Source: Blasia pusilla (Eukaryota > Marchantiophyta > Marchantiopsida > Blasiales). Taken from it: a DNA stretch of 64,000 nucleotides. The position numbers were made by a program, and so were the translations under genes. Of this stretch, positions 50,236 to 60,256 are shown in pieces; the stretch's first letter is position 1, and each line of letters opens with the position of its first letter. Below the pieces are notes generated by a model, which searched no databases, was not told the DNA's origin, and saw only the letters and a program-made list of their open reading frames with translations. The stretch lies in assembly GCA_050084515.1 (NCBI GenBank), contig CM114271.1:40610001-40674000 (forward strand), in the 5' to 3' direction.

Positions 50236-50832
50236 CCCAAAGCCGCAACGCGTTGTCGATTGCCGCGCCGTGCCAGTCATGGCTGCATCGCACCATCTCG
50301 ATTGCGGAGCCGCTCCTTCACTAAGGAGCAGAGCATGGGAATTTATGATTGAGGAGGGTATGCCTTCGAGTGCCGCACCCCATTCCCGAGTGTCGTGCCG
50401 TTTTTAGCTGATCCGTGCCACCAATGCCGCACCGGACCGCTGGACCTGCACCGCACATCGAGGAGGTTTGAGCAGCGTCAGTATGAGAGGAGTACAACTT
50501 GCTGATTGGAGGAGTTATCGTCACGACCAAGTTGGGCTTGATATTTGCAATTGCCGAGGAGCAATATCGACATTATTGTCAGGTTACCCATTCTGGTCTC
50601 TTACCCTGTAGGTGTGAGGGATTTCCGGGTATTCGGAAGTTATTTGGGATATTGGGTTTTGTACTGATGCTGAGAGCATTGATGATGTATGGGTTTAGGG
50701 GACATAGACCTATGTGGGATGTCCAGAGTTGAGGATGGTCTTTCGATGAGACGATAGATCAGTTGATTTGCCGCACCACGCCGCTTGTTGCCGCATAGCA
50801 CACGTCTCAATGAGAGAGGGTAGATTGAGTGC
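50236..50832. repeat. Dispersed TGCCGCA-type motif cluster
   Basis: TGCCGCA or close variants (TTGCCGCGCC, GTGCCGCACC, ATGCCGCACC, TTGCCGCACC, TTGCCGCATA, GTGCCGCATG) recur at least seven times in 600 bp just upstream of the family B gag region. The spacing is irregular. The cluster may be part of the untranslated leader or LTR of the element. Confidence 0.45.
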
Positions 50833-51239
50833 CGCATGTTTAGTTTGAGTGATTGAAGGATTACTCGCAAGATTGAGAGTGATCGTGTGAGAGGGGCACG
50901 AGGGTCATCACGGCGTCCTTTCATGATTTTGAGAGGCGAGGTAGTGGACCTGAAGGTAGCTCTGGAGGGTTTGCCCGGAGTGATACGAGGTTTCAAGGAT
51001 CTCCACGTGAGAGAATACATCGATCTCCTTCTATGTCATCTTCAGACAAGGGGGAGCGTGTAGAGGAGTGTGTTAGTGATCCACCGTACATATTGAGTGG
51101 TCCTACTAGTTGGGCGTACCAGATGGACGACTAGGATAGAGGACCGCGTAGGTTTTTGGATGTTGTAGGCACTAAAGAGCTACACGACTTCATTGCGGAG
51201 TTTAGGAGTCGGTGTGACTCATAACGGGCTAGGAACTCT

Positions 51240-52205
51240 AGAGAGTTCAACCCATTTACAGCATGGAACGGTATGTTCAAGCATTTAGAGGAGGCGCCCA
51301 TGGACGATTACCATGAGTTCTCCCATAGATATGCCCATGAGATTAAGGCATGGCGACTCTACTATGACTCACATTATGTGTCATGGACAGAGCCGTTTCG
51401 AGATGAGGAGGAGGATTCAGGAGAGGCTACTTCCTCTTCCACTAGTGATGTTTTAGGAGGGGTCACTTGCACTGGAGCAGTTGCACCGTCTAGTCGGGTT
51501 TTTTCCCAGGTTCAACACCGTGGTTGAGTTCTTCGCTGAGTTGAGGGCGAGCTACCAGGGGATACGGATGAAGAAGTTGCGGAGCATCCACGAATTCCAC
51601 AGGCGCCCGGGTGAGAGTTTGTGTGAGGCTTACACTCACTTGCAACGGTTGATCAATGTCACTCAAGGGGTGATAGAGGCTTAGGTTATCCAATCATGGT
51701 ACGCAATGTTGGATCGGACCCTGCGGACACGGGTGTGCGAGGGGGTGCTTCTTATGAACACCTTCCCTACATTGAGAGATGGTTTTAGGATCGCCGAGAA
51801 CATTGAGCGCAACATGGCGGAGGAGAGTGTAGCCACCATGGGTTCTGGGCGAGAGCAATCATGATTATCTACACCACTGGTGCATCAACGTGGACTCCGA
51901 GATAGGTTGAATGTGGCACCACGAGCTCAGGGAGGATACCGGAAGGCCGTGCCACAGAGACCTGCTCCTTTATATGCGGCTCAACAATAGCCGCCTACGA
52001 TTACTTGTTGGTCATGTGGCAGACCCCATCATCAACATGAAGGTCATGGACGTGTGCCTCAGCATGGATGAGGAGATGGTACTACACCAAGAGGTTATCA
52101 GTGTGACTATTTTCAGAGGTATGGTCACACATGCGCCAAGTGTTTCAATTTACACGCTCAATTATGTCCCAATTGAGGGCCAGAGAGGGCACCACAACGA
52201 GTAGC
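51240..52205 (+). pseudogene. Family B gag
   Basis: A capsid-like segment reads ELRASYQGIRMKKLRSI, HRRPGESLCEAYTHLQRLI and MAEESVATMGSG across 51500-51860, resembling gypsy gag retrotransposon capsids (short tandem helices, RPGES-type turn). A nucleocapsid-like remnant at about 52105-52180 reads YQCDYFQRYGHTCAKC, a zinc-knuckle pattern in which one cysteine appears lost. Frames change several times and stops are present. Confidence 0.6.
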
Positions 52206-53039
52206 CGGTCCGGGTGGGCTAGAGATTGTGCACTTGGTGGTCCTGTTGGGGGACGAGGAGCTGGAGTTGCTCAACAGGATGGTGGAGCTGGACGTGGAGG
52301 AGGTAGAGTCCCACCACCTAGAGGCGTCGAGGAAGATACAACAGCTACAGGAGGAGATTGCCGCTATAGCATTGAGGTTACCCGATGCCGGATCCATGGT
52401 ATCGACATCATATGGAGGATCCTGGTTGGATGTGCGAGATTGCCCAAATGGAGGCCGCAAAAATTGTGACGCGTGGAGCCGCCGCAATTGTGACGTGGGG
52501 AGCAGCCGCAGCGTTGGATCCACAGCGAGCGGAAGCCAAGAAATAGACCAGGCTTTCTCAGTATTTCACGTTGTCCAAGGCGATGAGGACCCCATCGATG
52601 GGTCCTAATCAGAGTTCCCAGAGAGTTGGTGATGTTATTGGTGTGCATGCACAGAGGGCAATGGGAGAAATGAGTGGGACATCTCCTATTGATGATGCTC
52701 AAGAGGAGCATGTGTCGAGTACGATGTTGGGGGCGGCCTCGATGGTGTATCGTGCTCCGCTATTTTCTGCTTCCGATGTTATGACATTGGGAGGTACGCC
52801 CGCCGAGGTGTTCTAGCTGGCCGCTACGCTATATGAGCATGGAGTTGGAGTTCCTACATCACGTTCAGAGGTGATTGCAGAGGAGGTGATGGACCTGCCC
52901 TTGGAGCTGATGCTCGGGCCGTCCACGTCAGATTCATGGTAGGCTGCGACAACTAGGATGGCGGAGATGCCCGCTCGACCCGCGATAGAGCATGCCATGG
53001 CTTCTCCTCATGTTGTGTTATTGGATAACCGGGGAGAGG

Positions 53040-53700
53040 TTTTCTAGTTGGTGAGTCCCAGAGGTAAAGCTTTTAGTCCGCAGCGCGTCTTGTTGGATTC
53101 ATGATCAGGAGCGCAACCCCTGATGTTGGGGAAAGCGTCATTCAGAGGATTGGGCTTGACGAGAGCTGATATGGAGCGTTGTCCATTTCGGATACAGACA
53201 TCCTTGGGTGGAACGAGTACCACATAGTATATCACCCGACAGGAGGTCGTGGTGAGAATTTTCTCGGGACATCCTATGGATGAGTGCTTGGTGCAAACCA
53301 AGGTGATAGTGACTGACGTAGAGTCCTACAACGTCTTGGTTGGTGGAGTTGTGTTATATCCGATGGGGTTTTCCCTAGATTATTGGGAGGAATCAGCGTC
53401 CTACAGACCAGGATGGCAATTAGGTGATTGGCGCCTTAGCTCATTATCCGTTCGATTCACAGGTGCAGTGATCGAGCGACGGCCAAGAGAGATGGCGATC
53501 TTAACAACATTTAGCAGTGCCATCACTTGGCCTAGTGATTTGATTGAGGGACATGTCCAACCGGATAATACTCTTGTTCTTGACATTTCTATGGAGAGGA
53601 GTGTTATGGTAGCCGAATCAGTCCGTGGAGGAGAGGTGCCACTTTGGGGCTCGACTGAGGAGCTTTGGCGCTTAGCCACTGAGCATGTGCACATCCTGTG
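53040..53700 (+). pseudogene. Family B aspartic protease region
   Basis: The segment around 53090-53220 reads VLLDS, a TGA, then SGAQPLMLGKASF, which fits a retropepsin active site interrupted by a stop. The following frame (53249-53701) includes VIVTDVESYNVLVGGVVLYPMG, like the second half of a gypsy protease (a motif of the type D-x-x-x-Y-x-V-L-x-G). The position between gag and the methyltransferase supports the call. Confidence 0.55.
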
Positions 53701-53764
53701 AAGCGAGACGTTTGCACTAGAGTGTGAAGGGTTAGAGGAACCCTAGGTAGCCAAGAGTTTTGCT

Positions 53765-54727
53765 ATGACCCCTTTGGACACCACCCTGATTGTGTGGTGC
53801 ATCCCCGAGGAGAGTATTCGGGTGTTGGATCTCTTTGGAGGGATCAACACTGGGTTAGCTGCTGTTTTGCAGGCAAGAATACGCATGCAAAAATACCTAT
53901 ATGTGGAGATTGATGATGTTGCGAGGCGCGCTTCACTTCACCATGTGGCGCAGTTACGCCTCAATTTTCCCGACTTATTGTTTGCGTCCGCTGTCTAGGG
54001 ATACAAGAGTTTCCTACCAAGGGACATTTCATTGTTGGGGGCGCAGGACTTGGACCGGGTAGGGGCCATAGATTTGGTCATTGCTGGTTGGTCGTGTCAG
54101 GGCCAATCAAGTGCTGGACGAGGAAACTGATGCTGATTTTTTGAAACTTGCAGGAGCATCAGTTTCGTTCTCCAGCATACAATCTCGAGAATATGCCGAT
54201 TTTGGGTGATTTGAGGTCTCGCGTGGTGTAGATTGCACATCAAGTGCGCCCATGGATTGGCCGGTCAATTTTGTTGGATGCGGCGAGTGTGGGTTCACGA
54301 GCACATTGCCCGCATCTTTGGTGGACCAACTAGGTACCACACGAGGTGTTTCCGAGGGCATATGCCAAAATGGAGCGCCCCTCGGATTTTTTGGTGGATT
54401 CTATATTGGATCCGGGCCGTCTATCATAGGCAGTGAGGCTAGATGATCAACCGCCGTTGACTGTGGTCAACAGGATTGGCATGCCACAAGCAACCTTTCC
54501 CACATTGGTGAGTTTTCTCGCTTCCTATGCATTCAAGGAGGCCGTACCTAGCTTGGTTTGGGATGACCAGGAACAGAAGTTGGTGGAGCCCAACGCCGAT
54601 GAGTGAGAGCGAGCGATGGGATTCCCCACAAGAGTGACGGCAATACTGTCACTATCAGAGGCATCACGACGTCATGTCTTGGGTTAGGCGATGGACCTGA
54701 ACTGCTTGACATGGATTTTCAGCTTAG
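53765..54727 (+). pseudogene. DNA cytosine-5 methyltransferase domain inside the retrotransposon
   Basis: The first frame has motif I (IRVLDLFGGINTGLAAVL, SAM binding), motif II (YVEIDDVARRA) and motif IV with the catalytic cysteine (DLVIAGWSCQGQSSAGRG, Cys codon 54095-54097). After a frame change between about 54120 and 54150 a second frame gives motif VI (YNLENMPILGD), motif VIII-like (HCPHLWWTN), a motif IX-like region (VVNRIGMPQATFPTLVSF) and motif X (ERAMGFPTRVTAI, then AMDLNCLTWIFSL). The order is canonical, not permuted as in plant DRM enzymes. The domain is about 310 codons, a catalytic module without regulatory parts. Stops: TAG at 53996, 54229, 54331, 54427 and 54685, TGA at 54604. 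Some sequence between motifs IV and VI seems deleted. It lies between protease and RT. Confidence 0.88.
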
Positions 54728-55033
54728 GAGTAGCTGAGCAACATGGTTTGAGGATGTGACAGATCACACCAGTTGCGTTGGTGATCCCCATGCCTACCGA
54801 GACGGTTATGGGAGGAGCTGGGGACGAGATCCGAGGAAATCGACACACCAAGGATGATCGGGAAAGACACCCTTGGACTTCTTGGGATGTTTTGCAGGTA
54901 TGTTAAGAGATGGTAGCCACAATATCCACTTTTGTAGTTGGATGCAAGGGAGCAGTCGAGTTTTGTTGTCCGAGACGGGGTTGCACCATAGCAACCACCG
55001 ACACCCGCGTCAGAGAGTCCTATTGTAGTCACG

Positions 55034-56008
55034 ATGGAGACTTGGGAGACAGATATGGGCCCTAAGTTGACAGGAGGAGAGCGGCGCCGGATACACCAAT
55101 TCCTTAGGAGTTATAGGAGTTGTTTTGCATTTAGTATGCATGATTTGGGTACGCTGAAGGGTCCAGGGATCCGCATTGAGTTGTTGATTGACACGTCGTT
55201 CTTCCGACAATCCTATAGGTACAATGACATGGAGAGGGCTCTGATTCAGAGTAGGATCTAGGGCTTGGTTGGAGCAAGACTAGTGGAGATGTCTCATGGA
55301 GAGTATGCATTTGCCATTTTCATGCCCGCCAAGAAGGATGTGCATGGCAACTTGACGAATAGCCAGATGTGTGGAGATTATCGACCTATCAATCGGCAGA
55401 CGAAGTCCGATAGGTATGCCATGCCCACTCTTGAGGAGATCTTTGATGCTATTGGGCATTCAAAGGTCTTCAGTTTGTGAGATCTTCGAGCCGGATACCA
55501 TCAACTGCCTATCAGATTGGGTGATAGGCAGAAGATGGCATTTTGGGGCATCGATCCTCATGGGAAGGATTGCTTGAACCAATGGTGGTTCTTACCATTT
55601 GGGTTAAAGAACGCCCTGGATGAGTTTCAGAGGGTCATGGATAGGATCTTGGCAGGTCTCAATTTTGGTAGGTGTTATATTGATGACAACGTAGTTTTTA
55701 GCGCCACGGTTGAGGAGCATGAGCAATATCTAGAGGAGGTGTTTCGACCATTGCAGTTACATGGGCTGAAGCTACATCTAGGCAAGTGCAAGTTCTTCTA
55801 CGACCAAATTGAGTACTTGGGTCATACGATATACCCAGGGGGCCTTGGTGTGCAACAGACGAAGGTAGAGGCTATTTCACGCATTCCATGCCCTAGAGAT
55901 GTGAGTGGAGTTCGTGCATTCATGGGATTGGCGAACTTCTATCGACAATACGTCAAGGATTTCAGTTCAATTGTGAAGCCGCTAACCTTGCTGACCAACG
56001 TGGATTAG
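55034..56008 (+). pseudogene. Family B reverse transcriptase, copy 1
   Basis: Typical gypsy RT: EYAFAIFMPAKKDVHG, CGDYRPINRQTKSDRYAMP, DLRAGYHQLPIRL, MAFWGIDPHGKDCL, WFLPFGLKNALDEFQRVMD, the catalytic CYIDDNVVFS at about 55674-55704 and LGKCKFFYDQIEYLGH. Stops at 55260 and 55482 break the frame, and a frame change occurs near 55490. Copy 2 (61335-62303, minus) supplies a cleaner version of the same domain. Confidence 0.9.
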
Positions 56009-56009
56009 G

Positions 56010-56761
56010 AGTGGCACTGGGGGGATGAGCAGCAGAGAGCATTTTAGTTGCTCAAGGATAGATTGACCTTCGTGACCATATTGAGGAGACCGATCAGGGG
56101 GCGCCCTTTCCAATTGCATACCGATTGGAGCATGTTGGGGCTTGGAGCTGTGCTCATCTAGCATGACAATGATGGTAGAGAGTTTGTGGTGGCTTACGCT
56201 AGTCGCTCAAATAACGCTGCAAAGGCGAAGTATAGCTGGTATGAGGATGAGTGCTTGGCTCTAGTGTGGGTTGTCGCACATTTCAGATGTTATCTATTCG
56301 GAAATCACTTTATCATCATTACTAATCATCAACCACTTAAGTGGTTGATGGAGTCCGACAAGCTTATAGGGAAGCTTGCGAGGCAGGCTCTTTCCTTGCA
56401 GGAGTATGACTTCCAGGTGGTGCATAGATCTGGGATGCTCAACCAAGATGCATATGGTTTGAGCCATAACCCATGCTCGAGTCAACGAGATGCGACTGGA
56501 GCTCGTTGGCATGGTGAGAGTGATGAGGAGTTGGTGCCAGGATGGCATGCGTCAACCTATTTGGGCTTGTTGGCTATAGAGAGCAAGATTGTTCACACTT
56601 CGATGGCGAGGTCAGATCGAGAGGCTGGTGAGGAGACAACAGGTGGCCGAGACATTCACGACGATGGAGTGGTCTTGGAGAACCTGCGTAGTGGCAGCAT
56701 CGCAAGCACAGTGGATGCTAGAGAGCGGGATCGGATCTTACAGCGAGCCAGACGGCTCTGA
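56010..56761 (+). pseudogene. Family B RNase H, copy 1
   Basis: FQLHTDWSMLGLGAVL, the YEDECLALVWVVAHFRCYLF helix and IITNHQPLKWLMES mark RNase H. The third catalytic aspartate reads Asn here (ITNH) but Asp in copy 2 (ITDH). TAG codons at 56046 and 56158 stand where copy 2 has CAG and CAA. An Arg/Glu-rich linker towards integrase follows. Confidence 0.85.
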
Positions 56762-57735
56762 TGGGAGGGGACACATGTGTTGCGAGTGTGTGTAGTGCCT
56801 TATCCTTTGCAGAGAGCACGTTTGGTGCGTCATGCTCATGAGGAGTTGGATCATTTTGGAGTGAAGCGGACATACACCTTGCTCCAGATTCTGTATTGGT
56901 GGCGAGGGATGCAAATTGACGTTCAGTAGTTTGTTGCCAGATGCATGGTGTGTGATTGAGTCTGAGCATTTTTCAATGCTCCGACTCCACATTTGCATCC
57001 ACTTCCCATCATGGGTTTAGGTTAAAGATGGAGTTTGGATTTTGTAGGACCTTTGCCTTTGACAGAGCACCATAGTCGCTATGAGTTGGTGATGGTCAAG
57101 CACTTCTCGAAGTGGATAGAGTTGGTTGCATATTCGGGAAAAGCGAGTGAGGGAGTAGCGTGTGCCTTCCTAGATTGGATGCTAAGTTATTACAATGCAC
57201 CAGCGGAGGTGTTGACAGACAAAGGTACAGAGTTCCGTGGGGAGTTTCAGGCCTTGTGTGATTAGGCACTGATCGACCACCGCACTACTTCGCGAGATCA
57301 TCTTGAGGCGGATGGACTAGCGGAGCGGGTTGTGCAAATGGTGAAGAGAGGACTACGCAGGTATGACTTGCACAGAGGTCACCTAGGACATTGGGACCTC
57401 CAGTTGCCGTGGTTGGTGATGGGATACATATTCAGCAAGTAGACATCCTTAGCGTCGTTCTCACCGTACTTGCTTTTGTATGGCCGAGAGCCAGATTTAC
57501 GTGTGGCCATTCGTCGAGATGTTGAACCTTGATGACCTTGATGTATGGATGCGAGCATGTTCTTAGAGGGCTGAGTTGTTTTGGAGAGTGATGCCCATGG
57601 CGTTGAGAACTTGGCGATTGCGCAACATCGGGATACATTGAGGTATGCAACTATTCGGGGAGGTGGTTATCAACCTACTATCTAGAGGTTTCATCATGGA
57701 GATTATGTCTACTTATAGCAGACAGAACCCTCAAC
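56762..57735 (+). pseudogene. Family B integrase, copy 1
   Basis: The zinc-binding HHCC region (HEELDHFGVKRTYTLLQ, ARCMVCD) is followed by the DDE core: DFVGPLPLTEHHSRY, VLTDKGTEFRGEFQ and a downstream ADGLAERVVQMVKRGLR bearing the glutamate. The C-terminal domain continues through FSPYLLLYGREP to DYVYL-like sequence. Stops at about 56927, 56956, 57263, 57440, 57683 and 57718 disrupt it. Confidence 0.83.
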
Positions 57736-57922
57736 GTTGGATGTGATTGCAGGGCGAACCATTTTGAGAGTGCGTGAGGTTTTGCCATTCGATGTTCTCT
57801 TATTGGAGGGACGTGATGGTATGGTTTGGAAGGACCATGTGCATAACTGTGCGCCATGTCATCTTTTGAACATTGAAAATACAGTTGACCCGAGCTTAGC
57901 AGTAGTTCCTACCGGCTTGCAG

Positions 57923-58057
57923 TGTATGTTGGGTGGTTTTGCCTGTGGTGCAGCCACTATGCTAGTCTATGATGGATGTTCGAGAGGATGGCATATGGCA
58001 TGTTTGACGCTACCTCTCACTAGGGTTCTTTAAGGATGATGGATGTATCTTAGATGT
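57923..58057 (+). pseudogene. PHD-type zinc finger at the integrase C-terminus, copy 1
   Basis: After a short linker from integrase the frame reads CMLGGFACGAATMLVYDGC, then SRGWHMACLTLPLTRV, a TAA, and WMYLRC. This is a C4HC3 PHD layout (paired Cys, ML-x-x-D-x-C, GWH-x-x-CL, W-x-C-x-x-C) with one second-pair Cys shifted or lost and the penultimate Cys now Tyr. Copy 2 retains CMLCG and WMCLRC. PHD fingers read histone H3 tails, so this module could take the place of the chromodomain found on other gypsy integrases. Confidence 0.72.
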
Positions 58058-58230
58058 ACATAGCGTAGATAGTTCTATATTCTTACTTATGTTTGTGACA
58101 TGGATGACAAGAAGGCGACCAACGATAGGGCCACATGAGCACTTGGCCTTCTTGCTCTTAACATTTGAGAGATGTATGTCATGGTAGGTAGGGATAGATG
58201 GCTATCTGGAGTTAGAGGGACCTAACCACG

Positions 58231-58345
58231 AGCTAGGGGGGCGATTGGAGATATTTTGGTACTTCTTGTCTCGTTGTTTGGATGCCATGAGTTAGCATGG
58301 GATTGTGCGTGTGTTTAGTGATAGCGATGTGTATACGCACGACAG
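58231..58345 (+). other. Purine tract and truncated 3' LTR of family B copy 1
   Basis: GAGCTAGGGGGGCGA at about 58229-58243 is the likely polypurine tract and GGAGATATTTTGGTACTTC marks the first bases of the 3' LTR. The LTR runs only about 100 bp before the sequence turns into its own inverted copy. The matching sequence on the other arm ends near 58480. Confidence 0.55.
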
Positions 58346-58662
58346 CTGTCACGTCTGTTGTACGCATACACATCGCTACACAACATACATCATTGTCACC
58401 AAACACACACACAAACACGCACAATCCCATGCCAATTCATGGCATCCAAACAACGAGACAAGAAGTACCAAAATATCTCCCCCCTAGTTGGTGTTTAGGT
58501 CCCTCTAACTCCACATAGCCATCTATCCCTACCTACCATGATATACATCTCTCGGACGCTAAGAGCAAGAAGGCCGAGTGCTCATGTGGCCCCATCATTA
58601 GTCGCCTTCTTGTCATCCATGTCACAGACCCAAGTTGGAATGTAGAACTATCTACTCTATGT

Positions 58663-58797
58663 ACATCTGAGACACATCCATCGTCCTTGAAGAACCCTAG
58701 TGAGAGGTGGCGTCAAACATGCCATATGCCATCATCTCGAACATCCATCATAGACTAGCATAGTGGCTCCACCATAGGAGGAACCACACAACATACA
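58663..58797 (-). pseudogene. PHD-type zinc finger, copy 2
   Basis: The minus strand reads CMLCGSSYGGATMLVYDGC, SR, a TGA, then WHMACLTPPLTRV and WMCLRC. All zinc ligands of a C4HC3 PHD finger are present except the third, which is Tyr in both copies (MLVYDGC). The single stop replaces the Gly found in copy 1. Together the two copies show that a PHD finger is a regular part of this element. Confidence 0.78.
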
Positions 58798-60250
58798 ACC
58801 CAAGCCTGTAGGAACTATTGCTAAGCTTGGATCAACTATATTGTCAATGTTTGGAAGATGACACGGCGCACAGTTACGCACATGGTCCTTCCAAACCATA
58901 CCATTGCGTCCCTCCAATAAGAGAATACCGGATGGCAAAACCTCACGCACTCTCAAGATGGTGCACCTTGCAATCACATCCAACATCGTGGGTGCCATCT
59001 GCTGCAAGTAGACATAGTATCCTTGATGAAACCTCCAGTTAATAGGTCGATAACCACCTCCCGGAATAGTCCCATACCTCAACGTATCCCCATGTTGCGC
59101 AATCGCCAAGTTCTCAAACACCATGGGCATCACTCTCCGAAACAACTCACCCCTCCGAGAACATGTTCGTATACATACATCAAGGTCATCAAGGTTCAAC
59201 ATCTCACCAACATCTTGACGAATGGCCGCAGGTAAATCTGGCTCTTGGCCACAAAGCAACAAGTACGGTGAGAAGGACGCTAAGGATGCCTGCCAGCTGA
59301 ATGTGTATCCCATCGCCAACCACGGCAAGTGAAGGTCCCAATCTCCTAGGTGACCTCTCTACAAGCCATACTTACGTAGTCCTCTCTTCACCGTCTGCAC
59401 AACTCGCTCCGCTAGTCCATCCGCCTCAATATGATCTCGCGAAGTAGTGCGGTGGTCGATCAGTGCCTAATCACACAAGGCTTGAAACTCCCCGCGGAAC
59501 TCTGTACCCTGGTTTGTCAACACCTCAGCTGGTGCACTATAATGACTCAACACTCAGTCTAGGAAGGCATACGCTACTCCCTCACTTGCTTTGTTAGGAA
59601 ATGAAACCAACTCTATCCACTTCGAGAAGTGCTCGACCATCACCAACACATAACGACTATGGCGCTCTGTCAAAGGCAAAGGTCCTGCAAAATTCATCTA
59701 TAACCTAAACCCATGATCGGAAGTGGATGCAACTATGGATTTGGAGCATTGAACGATGCTCGTACTTGATCACACATCATACATCTGGCAACAAAGTGCC
59801 GAACGTCAGACTGCATGTCTCGCCCCATCACTATTGAATTTGTAGCAAGATGTACGTCGCTTCACTCCAAAATGACCCAACTCCTCGTGGGCATGACTCA
59901 CCAAACGTGCTCTTTGCAAAGGATGAGGTACTACACGCACTCTACCATCCCCCCACACTCGTAACACATGTGTGCCTTCCCATCAGAACCGCCTGGCTCG
60001 TTGTAGGATCCGATCCTGCTCTCTAGCACCCATTGTGCTTGCAACGCTGCTAGTACGCAGGTACTTCAAGACCACTCCATCGTCGTGAATGTCTCGGCCA
60101 CCTGTTGTCTCCTCATCAGCCTCTGGATCTAAGGACTCTCCATCAGACCTCGCCATCGAAGTCTCAGCAATCTGGCTCTCCATAGCCAACAAGCCCAAAT
60201 AGGCTGATACATGCCATCTTGGCACCAACTCCTCATCACTCTCACCATGC
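58798..60250 (-). pseudogene. Family B integrase, copy 2
   Basis: The minus frame at 58732-59328 covers the integrase C-terminal region (FSPYLLLCGQEPDLPAAI, MVWKDHVRNCAPCHL) leading into the PHD finger. The catalytic core continues in broken frames up to about 59720, and the zinc-binding region and RNase H linker up to 60250, where the solo LTR intervenes. Confidence 0.8.
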
Positions 60251-60256
60251 CAACGA

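Larger units (their letters stand above)
51240..58345 (+). mobile_element. Family B Ty3/gypsy element carrying a DNA methyltransferase and a PHD finger, copy 1
   Basis: Domain order on the plus strand: gag, protease, cytosine-5 DNA methyltransferase, reverse transcriptase, RNase H, integrase, PHD finger, purine tract and the start of a 3' LTR at about 58244. The RT-RNase H-integrase order is Ty3/gypsy. The coding region is broken by many stops and frameshifts. The 5' LTR and primer-binding site are not recognisable; the start given is where gag-like sequence becomes visible. At about 58345 the element runs into an inverted second copy. Confidence 0.82.

Noticed and set aside
52158-52608. Overlapping frames of 112-126 codons between family B gag and protease
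   Set aside because: They lie within the decayed gag-pol linker and are Ser/Glu/Gly-rich in several frames at once. I could not support a separate protein.
58297-58518. Short frames across the inverted-repeat centre
   Set aside because: They are products of the palindrome and LTR remnants and lack any domain.
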